From: Synechococcus sp. CB0101
Lineage (GTDB): Bacteria; Cyanobacteriota; Cyanobacteriia; PCC-6307; Cyanobiaceae
Direction: 5' to 3'
Assembly (NCBI RefSeq): GCF_000179235.2
Contig: NZ_CP039373.1
Location: 2,204,554-2,268,553 of the forward strand
Length of the DNA stretch: 64,000 nt
Below, one piece after another: positions 41,649 through 50,224 of this stretch (the stretch's first letter is position 1; each line of letters starts with the position of its first letter). The translations under genes were made by a program, and so were the position numbers. The notes beneath the pieces were generated by a model. It worked only from the letters and a program-made list of their open reading frames with translations. It was not told the origin of the DNA and made no database searches.

Positions 41649-42761
41649 TTGGAGATGGGTGAGATGGCGGCTTCTGGTGGTGAGTTCAACGGCAACAGCC
41701 TCAGTGAGCTGGGCGGCCGCACGTTGATCCAACTGCGGGAGCTGGCTAAACGCATCGGCCTTGGCGGCTACAGCCGCTTAACCAAAGACGGTCTGATTGA
41801 GGCGATGAGCCAACCAGAGGCCTCAAGACCTGCGGTGATCACCGCTCCCGAAAAGCTCGAGTCAGCCGCTTCTTCTTCTGCTGCAGCCACGCCAGAGCTG
41901 CCCAGTCACATCACCTTCCTGCCCCGTGATCCCCAGTGGGCGTATGTGTTCTGGGAGATCAGCAGCAGCGATGAGGAGCGCGCCAACGCCGCGGGTGCCA
42001 CGCAACTGGCACTGCGGGTGGCGGATGTCACCGGGCTGCCCCTCGGCGCTGCCCATCCCCACACCCTGCAGGAGCTGGTGGTGAGCAGCGGCGCGCGGGA
42101 ATGGCATCTTCCGATGCCCGTGAGCGACCGCGATTACCGCGTGGAACTCGGCTACCGCACCAAAGCTGGAGGCTGGTTCTCCTTGGCCACCTCCTCGGTG
42201 GCGCGGATGCCAGCGCTGGAGCCTGCATCCGTGGTGGCCGATGCCTTTGTGCCTTTCTGCCTGGATGCACCCGTGATGGCCGCAGCCCAGCCGGTGGTGA
42301 GCGGTGGGGTGGAGCACGAGCGGATCTATCAACTGGCCACCGCAGGCAGCCTGCGCAGCCGCCGCGTGGGATCAGAAGTGCTACATGAGTGGGATCAGGA
42401 TTCTGCGCGCAGCGGCGCCCTCAACGATTCCGGCGCCGGCCTCTGGGCCAGCGGCCGCAGCGAATCAGGCAGCGGCATCGTGCGGCCGCGCTCCTTCTGG
42501 CTGGTGGCTGATGCGGAGCTGATCGTTTACGGCGCCACTGAACCCAGCGCACGCCTGTCCATCGGTGAGCAGGAGATTCCCCTTGAGGCCGATGGCACCT
42601 TCCGGGTGCATGTGCCCTTCCGCGATGGCGAGCAGCTGTATCCGATCAAGGCCGTGGCCGCCGATGGTGAACAGGAGCGCTCGATTCGTCTGGAGTTCGA
42701 GCGCCGCACACCCCAGGCGCGGGTGAACCGCAAAGAGGATGCGGTTCTGGAGTGGTTCTGA
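41649..42761 (+). CDS. DUF4912 protein with Rho-N-like N-terminus
   Basis: 370 residues. A Rho N-terminal-like helix pair at ~25-55 (LIQLRELAKRIGLGGYSRLT, KDGLIEAM) is followed by a linker and the DUF4912 domain: HITFLPRDPQWAYVFWEISS, ALRVADVTG and VELGYRTKAGGWFSLATSSV. The C-terminal part has a second beta domain (FWLVADAELIVYGATEPSAR). Function is not established; the fold suggests carbohydrate or polymer binding. Confidence 0.82.
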   Translation: MEMGEMAASGGEFNGNSLSELGGRTLIQLRELAKRIGLGGYSRLTKDGLIEAMSQPEASRPAVITAPEKLESAASSSAAATPELPSHITFLPRDPQWAYVFWEISSSDEERANAAGATQLALRVADVTGLPLGAAHPHTLQELVVSSGAREWHLPMPVSDRDYRVELGYRTKAGGWFSLATSSVARMPALEPASVVADAFVPFCLDAPVMAAAQPVVSGGVEHERIYQLATAGSLRSRRVGSEVLHEWDQDSARSGALNDSGAGLWASGRSESGSGIVRPRSFWLVADAELIVYGATEPSARLSIGEQEIPLEADGTFRVHVPFRDGEQLYPIKAVAADGEQERSIRLEFERRTPQARVNRKEDAVLEWF

Positions 42762-42780
42762 ACCAAGAAGCTCAGCCAGT

Positions 42781-43044
42781 TCAGGCCGCCTGATGACGGC
42801 TGCTCACCAGCTCTCCCGTGCATTCAACGGGCAGCAAGGCAGATCGGCCGGAGCTGTACCAAGCCTCCACCAGTGCCGCGCTGGAGCTGGGATTGAGCTG
42901 ACCAGCCAGCAACCAAAGCTCGTCATGCAACACCTGCGTCTGATCCGGCGTCCCCACGTACCAGGGGGCCTCTGGATCCACCGACAACTCCTCATGCAAA
43001 AGGAGCAGCCCCTCCAAAACGCAAGCGGCGAGTTCGGGCGTCAT
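42781..43044 (-). CDS. Hypothetical protein
   Basis: 87 residues from MTPELAACVLEGLLLLHEEL, YVGTPDQTQVLHDELWLLAG QLNPSSSAALVEAWYSSGR. Helical and acidic; no family recognised. It precedes no obvious partner; the cupin gene is upstream on the same strand. Confidence 0.5.
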   Translation of the reverse strand: MTPELAACVLEGLLLLHEELSVDPEAPWYVGTPDQTQVLHDELWLLAGQLNPSSSAALVEAWYSSGRSALLPVECTGELVSSRHQAA

Positions 43045-43122
43045 CGCGGGCAAGCAACAACCATCCAGACACGGCACCTGGCCCTTGGGCAAGTCTCCGC
43101 CCGAACTCCTTCATCCCTGCTC

Positions 43123-43539
43123 TCAGGCCGCTTGCAGGTCGGACCACATCTGGGCAAGAGCCCTGGGAACCGCCCGCGGCTGGTAGTCACGCGGATCACT
43201 GGCGCCATGACGCAGCACCGCATTCACCACAACCGCCGGACGTGAACTGCGGTTGATGGCACCGTGGGGCACTCCGGGTGGAATCCGCAGCCAGATCGGC
43301 TCATCCTCACGCAGATGAATGCAACGCAGGCGCCGATCTTGCAACACGATCAGATCCAGACTGCCGCTGATCACCTGCAACTGATCGGTCTGAAAGCGGT
43401 GGCAAAACAGTTGGCCGCGTTCGCTATGGCGAACTTCCGCGATCAAGGTTTCATCGCTGGCGAGCGGCTCAGAGAAAAATGTGGCGCCTGATCCGCTGGA
43501 ACGCGCAGAGAGCAGCTCGATCGAACGTGAGGTGCGCAT
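43123..43539 (-). CDS. Cupin-domain protein (epimerase-like)
   Basis: 138 residues from MRTSRSIELLSARSSGSGAT. ERGQLFCHRFQTDQLQVISG, SLDLIVLQD, EPIWLRIPPGVPHGAINRSS and AVVVNAVLRHGASDPRDY outline a single cupin barrel like that of dTDP-4-dehydrorhamnose 3,5-epimerases, with IPPGVPHG as the second cupin motif. Substrate unknown. Confidence 0.72.
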   Translation of the reverse strand: MRTSRSIELLSARSSGSGATFFSEPLASDETLIAEVRHSERGQLFCHRFQTDQLQVISGSLDLIVLQDRRLRCIHLREDEPIWLRIPPGVPHGAINRSSRPAVVVNAVLRHGASDPRDYQPRAVPRALAQMWSDLQAA

Positions 43540-43925
43540 TGTCAAAAGAAAGTTTCATCAACTGTTGCAATTCGCCAGCGCATGAATTGTGCGTTTCACG
43601 TCCTTTTGAGTGCTGCGTTAGCAGATCCTGGCGGCGGATTTAATCATCGCCATGGCTGCGGTTCCAGAGCAGCCTTGGCCGATTCAATGACTGAGGATCG
43701 AACCATGATCCAAACGTCTGGACCATCTCCTGATCAACCTGAGCGGCACGTTGGGGCTCGAGCGCCATGCGCCGGCGGAGATGATCCTGGTCAAGCTGAG
43801 TCAGGAGTCTGCGAGTCCGTTCCTGCACGAGCCGCTGATGGGTATGGCGTGATGATGACCCAGAACAATCGCTCATACGCATCAGCACCAGGCACTGTTG
43901 GACTCTGTTGTCATGCAATGGACCA

Positions 43926-44099
43926 TCAGAGCTGCTGAGACTTCACCCATTCGGTGGCGGCCTTCTGCGTATGCCAGGCCTGCAGCAACTGTTTCGCCAA
44001 AGCCTTCAGCTGCTCGGGATCCGCAGTGGCGTCAATCGCCCGAGAAAAGCGTTCCACCTCAAACTGCTGGCCAATTGTGAGTTCTTGCGTGCTCGACAT
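43926..44099 (-). CDS. Small paired-helix protein (1), NblA-like outline
   Basis: 57 residues from MSSTQELTIGQQFEVERFSR, AIDATADPEQLKALAKQLLQ AWHTQKAATEW. A paralogue is at 44957-45133. The ELT--Q-FE------I pattern and length recall NblA-type phycobilisome degradation proteins, but key residues cannot be confirmed by eye. Confidence 0.5.
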   Translation of the reverse strand: MSSTQELTIGQQFEVERFSRAIDATADPEQLKALAKQLLQAWHTQKAATEWVKSQQL

Positions 44100-44300
44100 G
44101 ACCACATCAGTGAACAACGCGCCAACGTTATCGACGGGCATCTGTTTCTTCGTAGCAAAAACTACGCATTAGGTGGATGTGGGCAAATCAACAGCGAAAA
44201 GAACGCTTCAATCAGACGGATTAACTGGTCTGATTAGCCTCTTTGATCAGTGCTCTTCCGAATCTGCTGCCATCGCCCTCGTGCGTCATGTGCAAGCGAA

Positions 44301-44492
44301 TCAACTGGCTTGCGGACGGCGGCGTGTGGTCCTTGGATATTTCTGCCCCAGTCGCCACAGCTCATTGCTGTTCTCGCCGGGCTCCACCCCTCGCAGCCTG
44401 CACACCAGGTTGAAAATGTCCTGAGCAGAGAGCTCGCCGTCTTCTTGCCATTTCAAGCTGGCTGGCTGGACGGAGTGCTGGAAATCCGACAC
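44301..44492 (-). CDS. Hypothetical small protein
   Basis: 63 residues: MSDFQHSVQPASLKWQEDGE, LSAQDIFNLVCRLRGVEPGE NSNELWRLGQKYP. Natural amino-acid use; family unknown. Confidence 0.45.
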   Translation of the reverse strand: MSDFQHSVQPASLKWQEDGELSAQDIFNLVCRLRGVEPGENSNELWRLGQKYPRTTRRRPQAS

Positions 44493-44610
44493 GAACGCAA
44501 CAGCAAGTCCTCACAAACTATGGAATCGATCGACTTCCGTGGCTCAACTAACACAGGATGTTGTGGAAGATTCCTGGAAAATGTCGTTGCTGTTACCAGA
44601 ACAACCTGGC

Positions 44611-44949
44611 TCAGGACTGATCTGTAGCCGATGACTCTGATGCGCTGATGCCCTGGAGGTCCTGGAGAAGCATCACGAGCGCCATCCCCATCAAGGCAAG
44701 CGCTGTACCCGTCTGTTCACGCCCGGCAAGTTCGAGTGTTCTGGCGGCTGCCAGGTGCTGACTCCAACTCAGGCGCATGACATCAATCCATCGTTCGTGT
44801 GTCCTAGCGAATACAGCCAGGCAGCGCGTGCCGGAGCCGAGTGTGTCACAAACAGTCACCGTTTGTGGCTGCTGACAGAGCAGGTATTCGGTAGTCCAGG
44901 TGACGATCTCAAGCGTGAAACGCCATAGGTTCTGCCTGTCCCATCGCAT
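44611..44949 (-). CDS. Possible hypothetical protein
   Basis: About 112 residues from MRWDRQNLWRFTLEIVTWTT. Contains a C-terminal hydrophobic stretch (TALALMGMALVMLLQDLQG). Its start faces the next plus-strand gene with almost no space, which lowers confidence. Confidence 0.3.
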   Translation of the reverse strand: MRWDRQNLWRFTLEIVTWTTEYLLCQQPQTVTVCDTLGSGTRCLAVFARTHERWIDVMRLSWSQHLAAARTLELAGREQTGTALALMGMALVMLLQDLQGISASESSATDQS

Positions 44950-44956
44950 CCAACCG

Positions 44957-45133
44957 ATGGCCCCGATCGAGCTGACCATGGCGCAAACCTTTGAGGTTGA
45001 ACGCCTCAAGCGCGACATCGATGCTCAGAGCGACCCTGAAGCCCTTCGCGCTCTCGCTAAAGATCTCCTCAAGGCCTGGTTCAGCGAGAAAGCCAGCACC
45101 AACCAAGCGATTCAGGCGCAGCTGAAGTCTTAA
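44957..45133 (+). CDS. Small paired-helix protein (2), NblA-like outline
   Basis: 58 residues from MAPIELTMAQTFEVERLKRD, IDAQSDPEALRALAKDLLKA WFSEKAST. It aligns without gaps to 43926-44099 (about 45% identity by eye). Confidence 0.55.
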   Translation: MAPIELTMAQTFEVERLKRDIDAQSDPEALRALAKDLLKAWFSEKASTNQAIQAQLKS

Positions 45134-45188
45134 TGGCTTTTAAGCCGGTTCACGACACCGAATATCCCGAACCCTTGCATTTGAGCCC

Positions 45189-45293
45189 ATGCTTCGTCTG
45201 CTCGTCACACTGACTTCGCTGGCCATCCTCAAAACCGCCATGGAATTGCTCCTGGCGTCCTGTCTGCTGCCCGAGCGGCGTGTTTTGGCTTAG
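45189..45293 (+). CDS. Possible membrane microprotein (34 aa)
   Basis: MLRLLVTLTSLAILKTAMEL LLASCLLPERRVLA: a single hydrophobic helix with a Lys in the middle. It ends at the stop of the convergent primase gene. Confidence 0.3.
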   Translation: MLRLLVTLTSLAILKTAMELLLASCLLPERRVLA

Positions 45294-47068
45294 GCGCCCG
45301 CAAAGCTGTCATCACCAGTCAGCGGACAGGCAACTGTTGTCCCAAACCAATTGGTGATCCGAGCTTGTTCCGGGCTGTTCTCTTCCACCGTTGGATGAGG
45401 TTCTGACGTGTGAGGACCCATCGGCTCGAGCAGATCCAACAAGGCCTGCAGTTCCTCCTGAGGCTCCCGTTGCAACGCCGAGATCACATCAGGTCCCGGC
45501 GCTGCTGACAGTGCGAGCTCGGCCCCCACGGCGCCCGGAACGCGTGAGGAGAGCTCAAGCGCCATTGGTGCCATGGGGCGCTCCATTGCCACCACCGCCA
45601 GGCTGCCCAACCACTCCATCGCCGAACGACAAGACGGGTCCTGAAACGTGAGGCACTGCAGCAATTCACGACAGTCGGGTGCATGGACGAACAGCCGCAG
45701 GGCCCTGCGCTCGGCGCGCCGGCGGGCTGTAGCTGTGTGGGGTTCAGCGGCTGCAGCGGCAGGAGGCAAGGTCCCAGGGGTCTGCTCGCCGCTACTGCGT
45801 AAGGCCATCTCCAGGCGTTGCTCCGCTGAGCGGCGAAGGACTCCGTCGGGCAGCTGCTCCACCAGGGCCTGACCGTTGCGCTCCACCGCTTGCAGGGTTT
45901 CGAGTGATGCCTCGCCGGTGCTCGCTGACAGAGGTGCCAAGAGTCGATCGAAGCGCCACTCCAGCCAGTGCCGTGCACCAGCGATCAGTCCCTCGATGGC
46001 TGGTGATCCATTGCTGCGGAGCAGCCCATCGGCGTCCTGACCATCGGGCAGCTGCGCCACCGAGGCACTAAGCCCGCCGGCCATCAGCTGGGGTTGCAAC
46101 TGCTCAAGCAGCTTCTCTGTCGCCGCCTGCCCAGCCTTGTCCCCATCAAGGGCAATCAGGAGGTGCTTCATCCCCTGTCGCCTGAGGAGCTGCAACTGCA
46201 ACGCCGACACGCTCGTGCCAAGACAAGCCACGGCATTCGTGAACCCGGCCTGGTGGAGCTGGATCACATCCAGCGGTCCCTCCACCAACAACGCCGTGCC
46301 CTCTTTACGGACGGCATCGGCTGCCTGATCCAGCCCGAACACCAGCCCATTGCGCTGGAACAACAGGTCGTTCGGGCTGTTGCGGTACTTGGGTTCCTGG
46401 TTACCGGTGGCGCGGCCGCAGAAGCCCACCGTCTGACCAGAGGCATCGTTCAGGGGGATGACCAGGCGCCCACCGGCAAAACCCAGCTGCCAGGCGCGAG
46501 CGGTGTCGGCACTGATGCCACGGGCCTGGAGGTAGTCGGCGCCATCGCCGCCCTGCTCGAGCTGTTGCACCAGAGCCTGGTGGAACTGGGTGCGCTGCTC
46601 GGTGCGCTTGGCCATCAGTGCCCTGCGCTCGCGCCACTCCTGCTCAAAGCGCTCCTGTGCCTCGGGATCACCCTCAGCGACGCTGACGCCAGTGCGGCGA
46701 GCGAGCTCCAGCACTGCTTCCTGAAAGCTCAGCCCCTGCCGGTCCTGCAGCCAGCCGATGGCATCGGTGCCCTTGCCGCAGACAAAGCAATGCACCCGGT
46801 TACGAGTGGTGCTCACCGTGAGCGATGGGTGGCGGTCGTCATGCCAAGGGCAACGGGCCACGAAATCACGGCCCGCTTTCTTGAGCTCGCTGGGGCCAAA
46901 GAGATCCATCACCTGGGCCCGCTCGCGCACGCTCTCCAACACCGTTGGCGTAAGCAGCCCAGCCGGGCGACCCGAGGGGTGCCCGCTGGGTGCGCGCCGG
47001 TCCGTACCTGCAACCACCCGATGAAAGGTGGCTTGGCCACTGCCGTTGGCTATGCCAGTGCTGCTCAT
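45290..47068 (-). CDS. DnaG-type primase
   Basis: 592 residues. The N-terminal CHC2 zinc finger reads FVARCPWHDDRHPSLTV ... VHCFVCGKGTDAIGWLQ. The catalytic core and Toprim domain follow: RLVIPLNDASGQTVGFCGRA, LLVEGPLDVIQLHQAGF (Glu) and LIALDGDKAGQAA (DxD-type). The C-terminal third (LRLFVHAPDCRELLQCLTF) resembles the helicase-interacting region. The start ATG overlaps the helicase stop (CTATGA). It is expected to prime element replication and is the third gene of the rep operon. Confidence 0.93.
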   Translation of the reverse strand: MSSTGIANGSGQATFHRVVAGTDRRAPSGHPSGRPAGLLTPTVLESVRERAQVMDLFGPSELKKAGRDFVARCPWHDDRHPSLTVSTTRNRVHCFVCGKGTDAIGWLQDRQGLSFQEAVLELARRTGVSVAEGDPEAQERFEQEWRERRALMAKRTEQRTQFHQALVQQLEQGGDGADYLQARGISADTARAWQLGFAGGRLVIPLNDASGQTVGFCGRATGNQEPKYRNSPNDLLFQRNGLVFGLDQAADAVRKEGTALLVEGPLDVIQLHQAGFTNAVACLGTSVSALQLQLLRRQGMKHLLIALDGDKAGQAATEKLLEQLQPQLMAGGLSASVAQLPDGQDADGLLRSNGSPAIEGLIAGARHWLEWRFDRLLAPLSASTGEASLETLQAVERNGQALVEQLPDGVLRRSAEQRLEMALRSSGEQTPGTLPPAAAAAEPHTATARRRAERRALRLFVHAPDCRELLQCLTFQDPSCRSAMEWLGSLAVVAMERPMAPMALELSSRVPGAVGAELALSAAPGPDVISALQREPQEELQALLDLLEPMGPHTSEPHPTVEENSPEQARITNWFGTTVACPLTGDDSFAGA

Positions 47069-48774
47069 AGGCACTCCACCCCGGGGTAGAGATCACTGCC
47101 AAGGAAGAGATGCCGGGCTTCATCGGCCTCCAGGTAGCAGTGGGCTCGGTCCATGCGGATCGTGGTTTTGCTGCAGTCGTTTTCTCCGCTCATCTGGCCG
47201 TGGCGGAACTTGCCGTGGTGGATTTCGAGCACACCCGGCTTGGGCTTGCTGAATTCATCCACCTTGGGCCGATCGATCAGCCACACCGCCGAGGCATATC
47301 GCTCGAGTTCTGATGTCCCCGCCAGGTGGGAGACATCGGGGCCGGTGGGGTTGCCGTAGGCGCCGCGGTTCAGCTGCGCCACCACGAACACATCGAGTTC
47401 ACAGCGGCCGGCCAGGGCCTTGATGGCGGTTGCACGGGCAGCCAATTCAGCGGTGGTGTTGCTGCCGTAACCAGGCGTGGGGCCCATGGCGTGGAAGTGA
47501 TCGAGCACCACCGCCGCCAGCTCTGGGTGAGCGCTTTTGCAGTCCTCCACCAGAGCCGCCAGCTCTTCCACCGTGGCGGAGAAGTGCGACTGGTAGAGCA
47601 CCCGGCCCATCCGCTGCCCGTTGGGGGCAATGCTTTGTTCGAACTGAGCAGAGAGCTGGTTGAGGTACTCGAAATCGCGGCCCTCGATCACCTCACCGCG
47701 GCCCTCCAATTCATTGGCTGAGTAGCGCGGCGTGAACACCCCGCTGGCGCGGCGGCAGTAGTTGGCCAATAGCCGTGCGCCGATGGCCCGGCGGCTCAGT
47801 TCACAGGAGAGCACCAACACCGAGGCGCCGTTGATCGCCAGACCCATCGCGGCGGCAATGCCAACAGTGGTTTTGCCCACACCGGACTTTGCCGCCAACA
47901 CCCAGGTGCTGTCGCCTGTTCCCGGGAGCACGCCACCGCGCATGTCGATGTCCAGCGAGGGAATCCCCGTGGAGATCGGCTTGGGGCGTTGCTCTGCCGG
48001 GAGGGAAGCCAGCGCGAGGCACTCGCGCCTGGCATCGGCCTCGCTGCAGACCTGGAAGCTCTGGCGATAACGCCCCGCGGTGATCGAGGTGGCGTCATTG
48101 AGGAGCTGGCGGCAGCTCTCGAGTTCGCCATCGATGCCGCAGTCGATCTGCTCACGCGCCAGGAGCTTGCGCAGGCCTGGATAAAACAGCGCCCGTGCCT
48201 TGGCGCTCTGGAAGAGACGGCAGGCGATTTTGAAGTCCAGCTCCGGGTGGATCAGGCCGTCATCACCCCAGGCGATCACCTCCGAAAGCGCCTCCTCCAG
48301 CTGAAAGAGCGACCCGCGGAAGCGGCCTTCCAGGGCGCGTTGGCGCAAGTCCTCACGGATGGCGTTGGCATTGAGCACATCAATGTCGCGGCGGCCGCGG
48401 AAGAGCTCATCGATCTCCAGGGCCAGGGCCCTGAGCCCCGGTTGGGTCCAGATCGAGCCGGGCACCACCTCGTCAAACCGCAGGCCAATGGCGCGGCGGA
48501 AGAGACCCCAGCGCTCGCGTTGGTCGTCGGTTCCAACCAGGACGGCCGCCAGGAGATTCTTCTCGTGCTCCGCCAGGGAGTGATCGGCCGGCACGTCCGG
48601 GACCTCAGCCGCCATCAAGCCAGCGGCGGTCTCGATGAACACCCCTTCATCGATCAGCCGTTGAATCAGCGACGGATCGAAGGCGCCGAGCATCGTGGCC
48701 TGGATCTCCGGCTGATGAGCGGCGTTGTCGCCAGTGATGACGGCGGCGTTCGATTTGGTGTTGGAGTCAGACAT
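47065..48774 (-). CDS. DnaB-type replicative helicase
   Basis: 569 residues from MSDSNTKSNAAV. The N-terminal DnaB-like domain (EHEKNLLAAVLVGTDDQRER) is longer than usual, and the RecA-like core has Walker A VLAAKSGVGKTTVGIAA, Walker B LAAVVLDHFHAMGPT (DH) and VFVVAQLNRGAYGNPTGPDV SHLAGTSELERYASAVWLI, a standard DnaB H3/H4 pattern. It is coupled to the primase by a 4-bp overlap and lies 62 bp after rep. Likely an element-specific helicase loaded by Rep. Confidence 0.92.
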   Translation of the reverse strand: MSDSNTKSNAAVITGDNAAHQPEIQATMLGAFDPSLIQRLIDEGVFIETAAGLMAAEVPDVPADHSLAEHEKNLLAAVLVGTDDQRERWGLFRRAIGLRFDEVVPGSIWTQPGLRALALEIDELFRGRRDIDVLNANAIREDLRQRALEGRFRGSLFQLEEALSEVIAWGDDGLIHPELDFKIACRLFQSAKARALFYPGLRKLLAREQIDCGIDGELESCRQLLNDATSITAGRYRQSFQVCSEADARRECLALASLPAEQRPKPISTGIPSLDIDMRGGVLPGTGDSTWVLAAKSGVGKTTVGIAAAMGLAINGASVLVLSCELSRRAIGARLLANYCRRASGVFTPRYSANELEGRGEVIEGRDFEYLNQLSAQFEQSIAPNGQRMGRVLYQSHFSATVEELAALVEDCKSAHPELAAVVLDHFHAMGPTPGYGSNTTAELAARATAIKALAGRCELDVFVVAQLNRGAYGNPTGPDVSHLAGTSELERYASAVWLIDRPKVDEFSKPKPGVLEIHHGKFRHGQMSGENDCSKTTIRMDRAHCYLEADEARHLFLGSDLYPGVECL

Positions 48775-48836
48775 GGCCTGCTGGGCGATGAACAGGGCAG
48801 TTGGGGTTGCGTTGGCGTGAGGGGCTTTGCCCCTAA

Positions 48837-49901
48837 TCAGTGCTGTCTGGGGGGCTGGCTGAATTGGGCGGCGGCGGCGCCCGGTGTGCCTTCTCCCTGG
48901 GCCTCGAGCAGCTCTGCCAACCGCTGCTTTTCGCGGCGATCGAGCTTGGCGGCCTCGATCCCCCGGCCATGCCAGTGATCGCGGTTCCAAAAGAGCAGAC
49001 GGTTGGCTTTGGTCAGATCGCTCTCCTGTGCGGCCGGTGCAACCCCAGAGCCCACCTCTGGAGTGTTCCCACCGATGCCGCTCGAGAGCCGTTGGGTGTA
49101 TGGACCCGATAAACCAGCCGTCTGGCTCTGGCTGCCCCAGCAGAAGACATGCCAGAACTCCACCCCCAGGCCCGCCGCCTTGCGATCCGCGGAGAAGAGC
49201 ACCGTGGCGCAGTCCACACCGCTGCGGCCCTGGGGGTAGGTGAGGCGCCAGAACTCAGGCATGCGCCGTAGCGCCTGGATCAGCACCGCCCAGAAGTCCT
49301 CGGCGCCACCGGCGTGGCGGATCGCCTTCTGCAGCCGGCCGGCCAGGGCCGATCCCGTGGGGTTGTAGGCCGGCCAGCTCTGGGGTTTGTGCTGGTTGTA
49401 GGTGGCAACAAACCGAGCGATTAACGGGTTGTGCGCGGGTGTGCTCTTGGGCTCAACATCCGAACCGTCCTCCCAGTACTCCTCCACTGCAGGGTTGCTG
49501 TCCTCCGCCGTGATCTCGTCGCATTGGGCATCGCTCAGGAGTTGCACCGTGGTGCCATTGGCATCACTGCGAAAGCGCAACCAGCCGAGGCTCTGCAGGT
49601 CCTCAAGATCAGCGCGCAACAGGCGTGGTTGCACCAGCCATGCCGCTCCCAGATCCCGCAACGTCACCTGAACCTGGCGCTTGCCCCGGCTGCGCCACTG
49701 CAAATAGCCGTAGAGCTGCGCGACGCGCATCACCCGTCCAGGCCGCAGCGATCCCTGGCGCTGCTCGTTGAGGGATTGCAGGGCCCTGTAGGTCTGGCGG
49801 ATCGCCTCAGTGCGGATGCAGAAGAACTGCACGGGGGTCTCAGGAGGACCTGCTCCTGACGAGGTGCGGAAGGCTACTGGTGGTGTCTTGTTGCTCGACA
49901 T
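48837..49901 (-). CDS. Winged-helix Rep-like initiator
   Basis: 354 residues from MSSNKTPPVAFRTSSGAGPP. Residues 40-130 are homologous to the short protein at 3-368 (VMRVAQLYGYLQWRSRGKRQ, VTLRDLGAAWLVQPRLLRAD LEDLQSLGWL), an HTH-like region. The C-terminus has TYNQHKPQSWPAYNPTGSAL and FWAVLIQALRRMPEFWRLTY and a helicase-loader-like helical tail with RLLFWNRDHWHGRGIEAAKL DRREKQRLAELLE. It starts next to the iteron array and heads the helicase-primase operon. Upstream in-frame starts up to 50111 would run into the iterons, so they are rejected. Confidence 0.8.
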   Translation of the reverse strand: MSSNKTPPVAFRTSSGAGPPETPVQFFCIRTEAIRQTYRALQSLNEQRQGSLRPGRVMRVAQLYGYLQWRSRGKRQVQVTLRDLGAAWLVQPRLLRADLEDLQSLGWLRFRSDANGTTVQLLSDAQCDEITAEDSNPAVEEYWEDGSDVEPKSTPAHNPLIARFVATYNQHKPQSWPAYNPTGSALAGRLQKAIRHAGGAEDFWAVLIQALRRMPEFWRLTYPQGRSGVDCATVLFSADRKAAGLGVEFWHVFCWGSQSQTAGLSGPYTQRLSSGIGGNTPEVGSGVAPAAQESDLTKANRLLFWNRDHWHGRGIEAAKLDRREKQRLAELLEAQGEGTPGAAAAQFSQPPRQH

Positions 49902-49999
49902 CGAGAGCGATTGCTTGCTCTGATCGAGCACGTCCCCTGATTCCCTCTTCCCCACAGAGCCGGCTGTTGGTCTGCTCGGGGCTGTTGTTTTGGATTGAT

Positions 50000-50019
50000 T
50001 CTCTAAACCCTTTGAGAGA
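50000..50019. repeat. Inverted repeat at rep-proximal edge of origin 2
   Basis: TCTCTAAACCCTTTGAGAGA followed by TATAG; the same place and outline as 546-565, with TCTC/GAGA arms kept and the loop changed. Confidence 0.5.
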
Positions 50020-50032
50020 TATAGATGTGCTG

Positions 50033-50147
50033 CACGGGATGCATCACCCCTGAGGCACGGGGTGCAGCAGTCACTGATACACGGGGTGAAGCACTGCTCA
50101 ACACGATCCACCGCGGAGGTGAGGCATGGGGTGCATCACTCACGCCA
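50033..50147. repeat. Iteron array, putative replication origin 2
   Basis: Repeats CACGGGATGCATCACCCC, CACGGGGTGCAGCAGTCAC, CACGGGGTGAAGCACTGC and CATGGGGTGCATCACTCAC start at 50033, 50056, 50080 and 50125, with a degenerate unit near 50102. The pitch is 22-24 bp. The sequence differs from array 1, but the location between rep and sigma genes is the same. Confidence 0.7.
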
Positions 50148-50224
50148 TCGCAGTAACCCAACACGAGCCAGCGGCGCAAGGGTGAAACCACGGGGAATGC
50201 TCGCGGCAGTTGCCGCCCTTCCCC

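Noticed and set aside
43582-43938. Frames on both strands between the cupin gene and the NblA-like gene
   Set aside because: Neither strand gives a convincing protein; residues look random and starts are poor.
46094-47089. 331-codon plus-strand frame inside the primase gene
   Set aside because: Antisense to a clear CHC2/Toprim primase; no domain pattern of its own.
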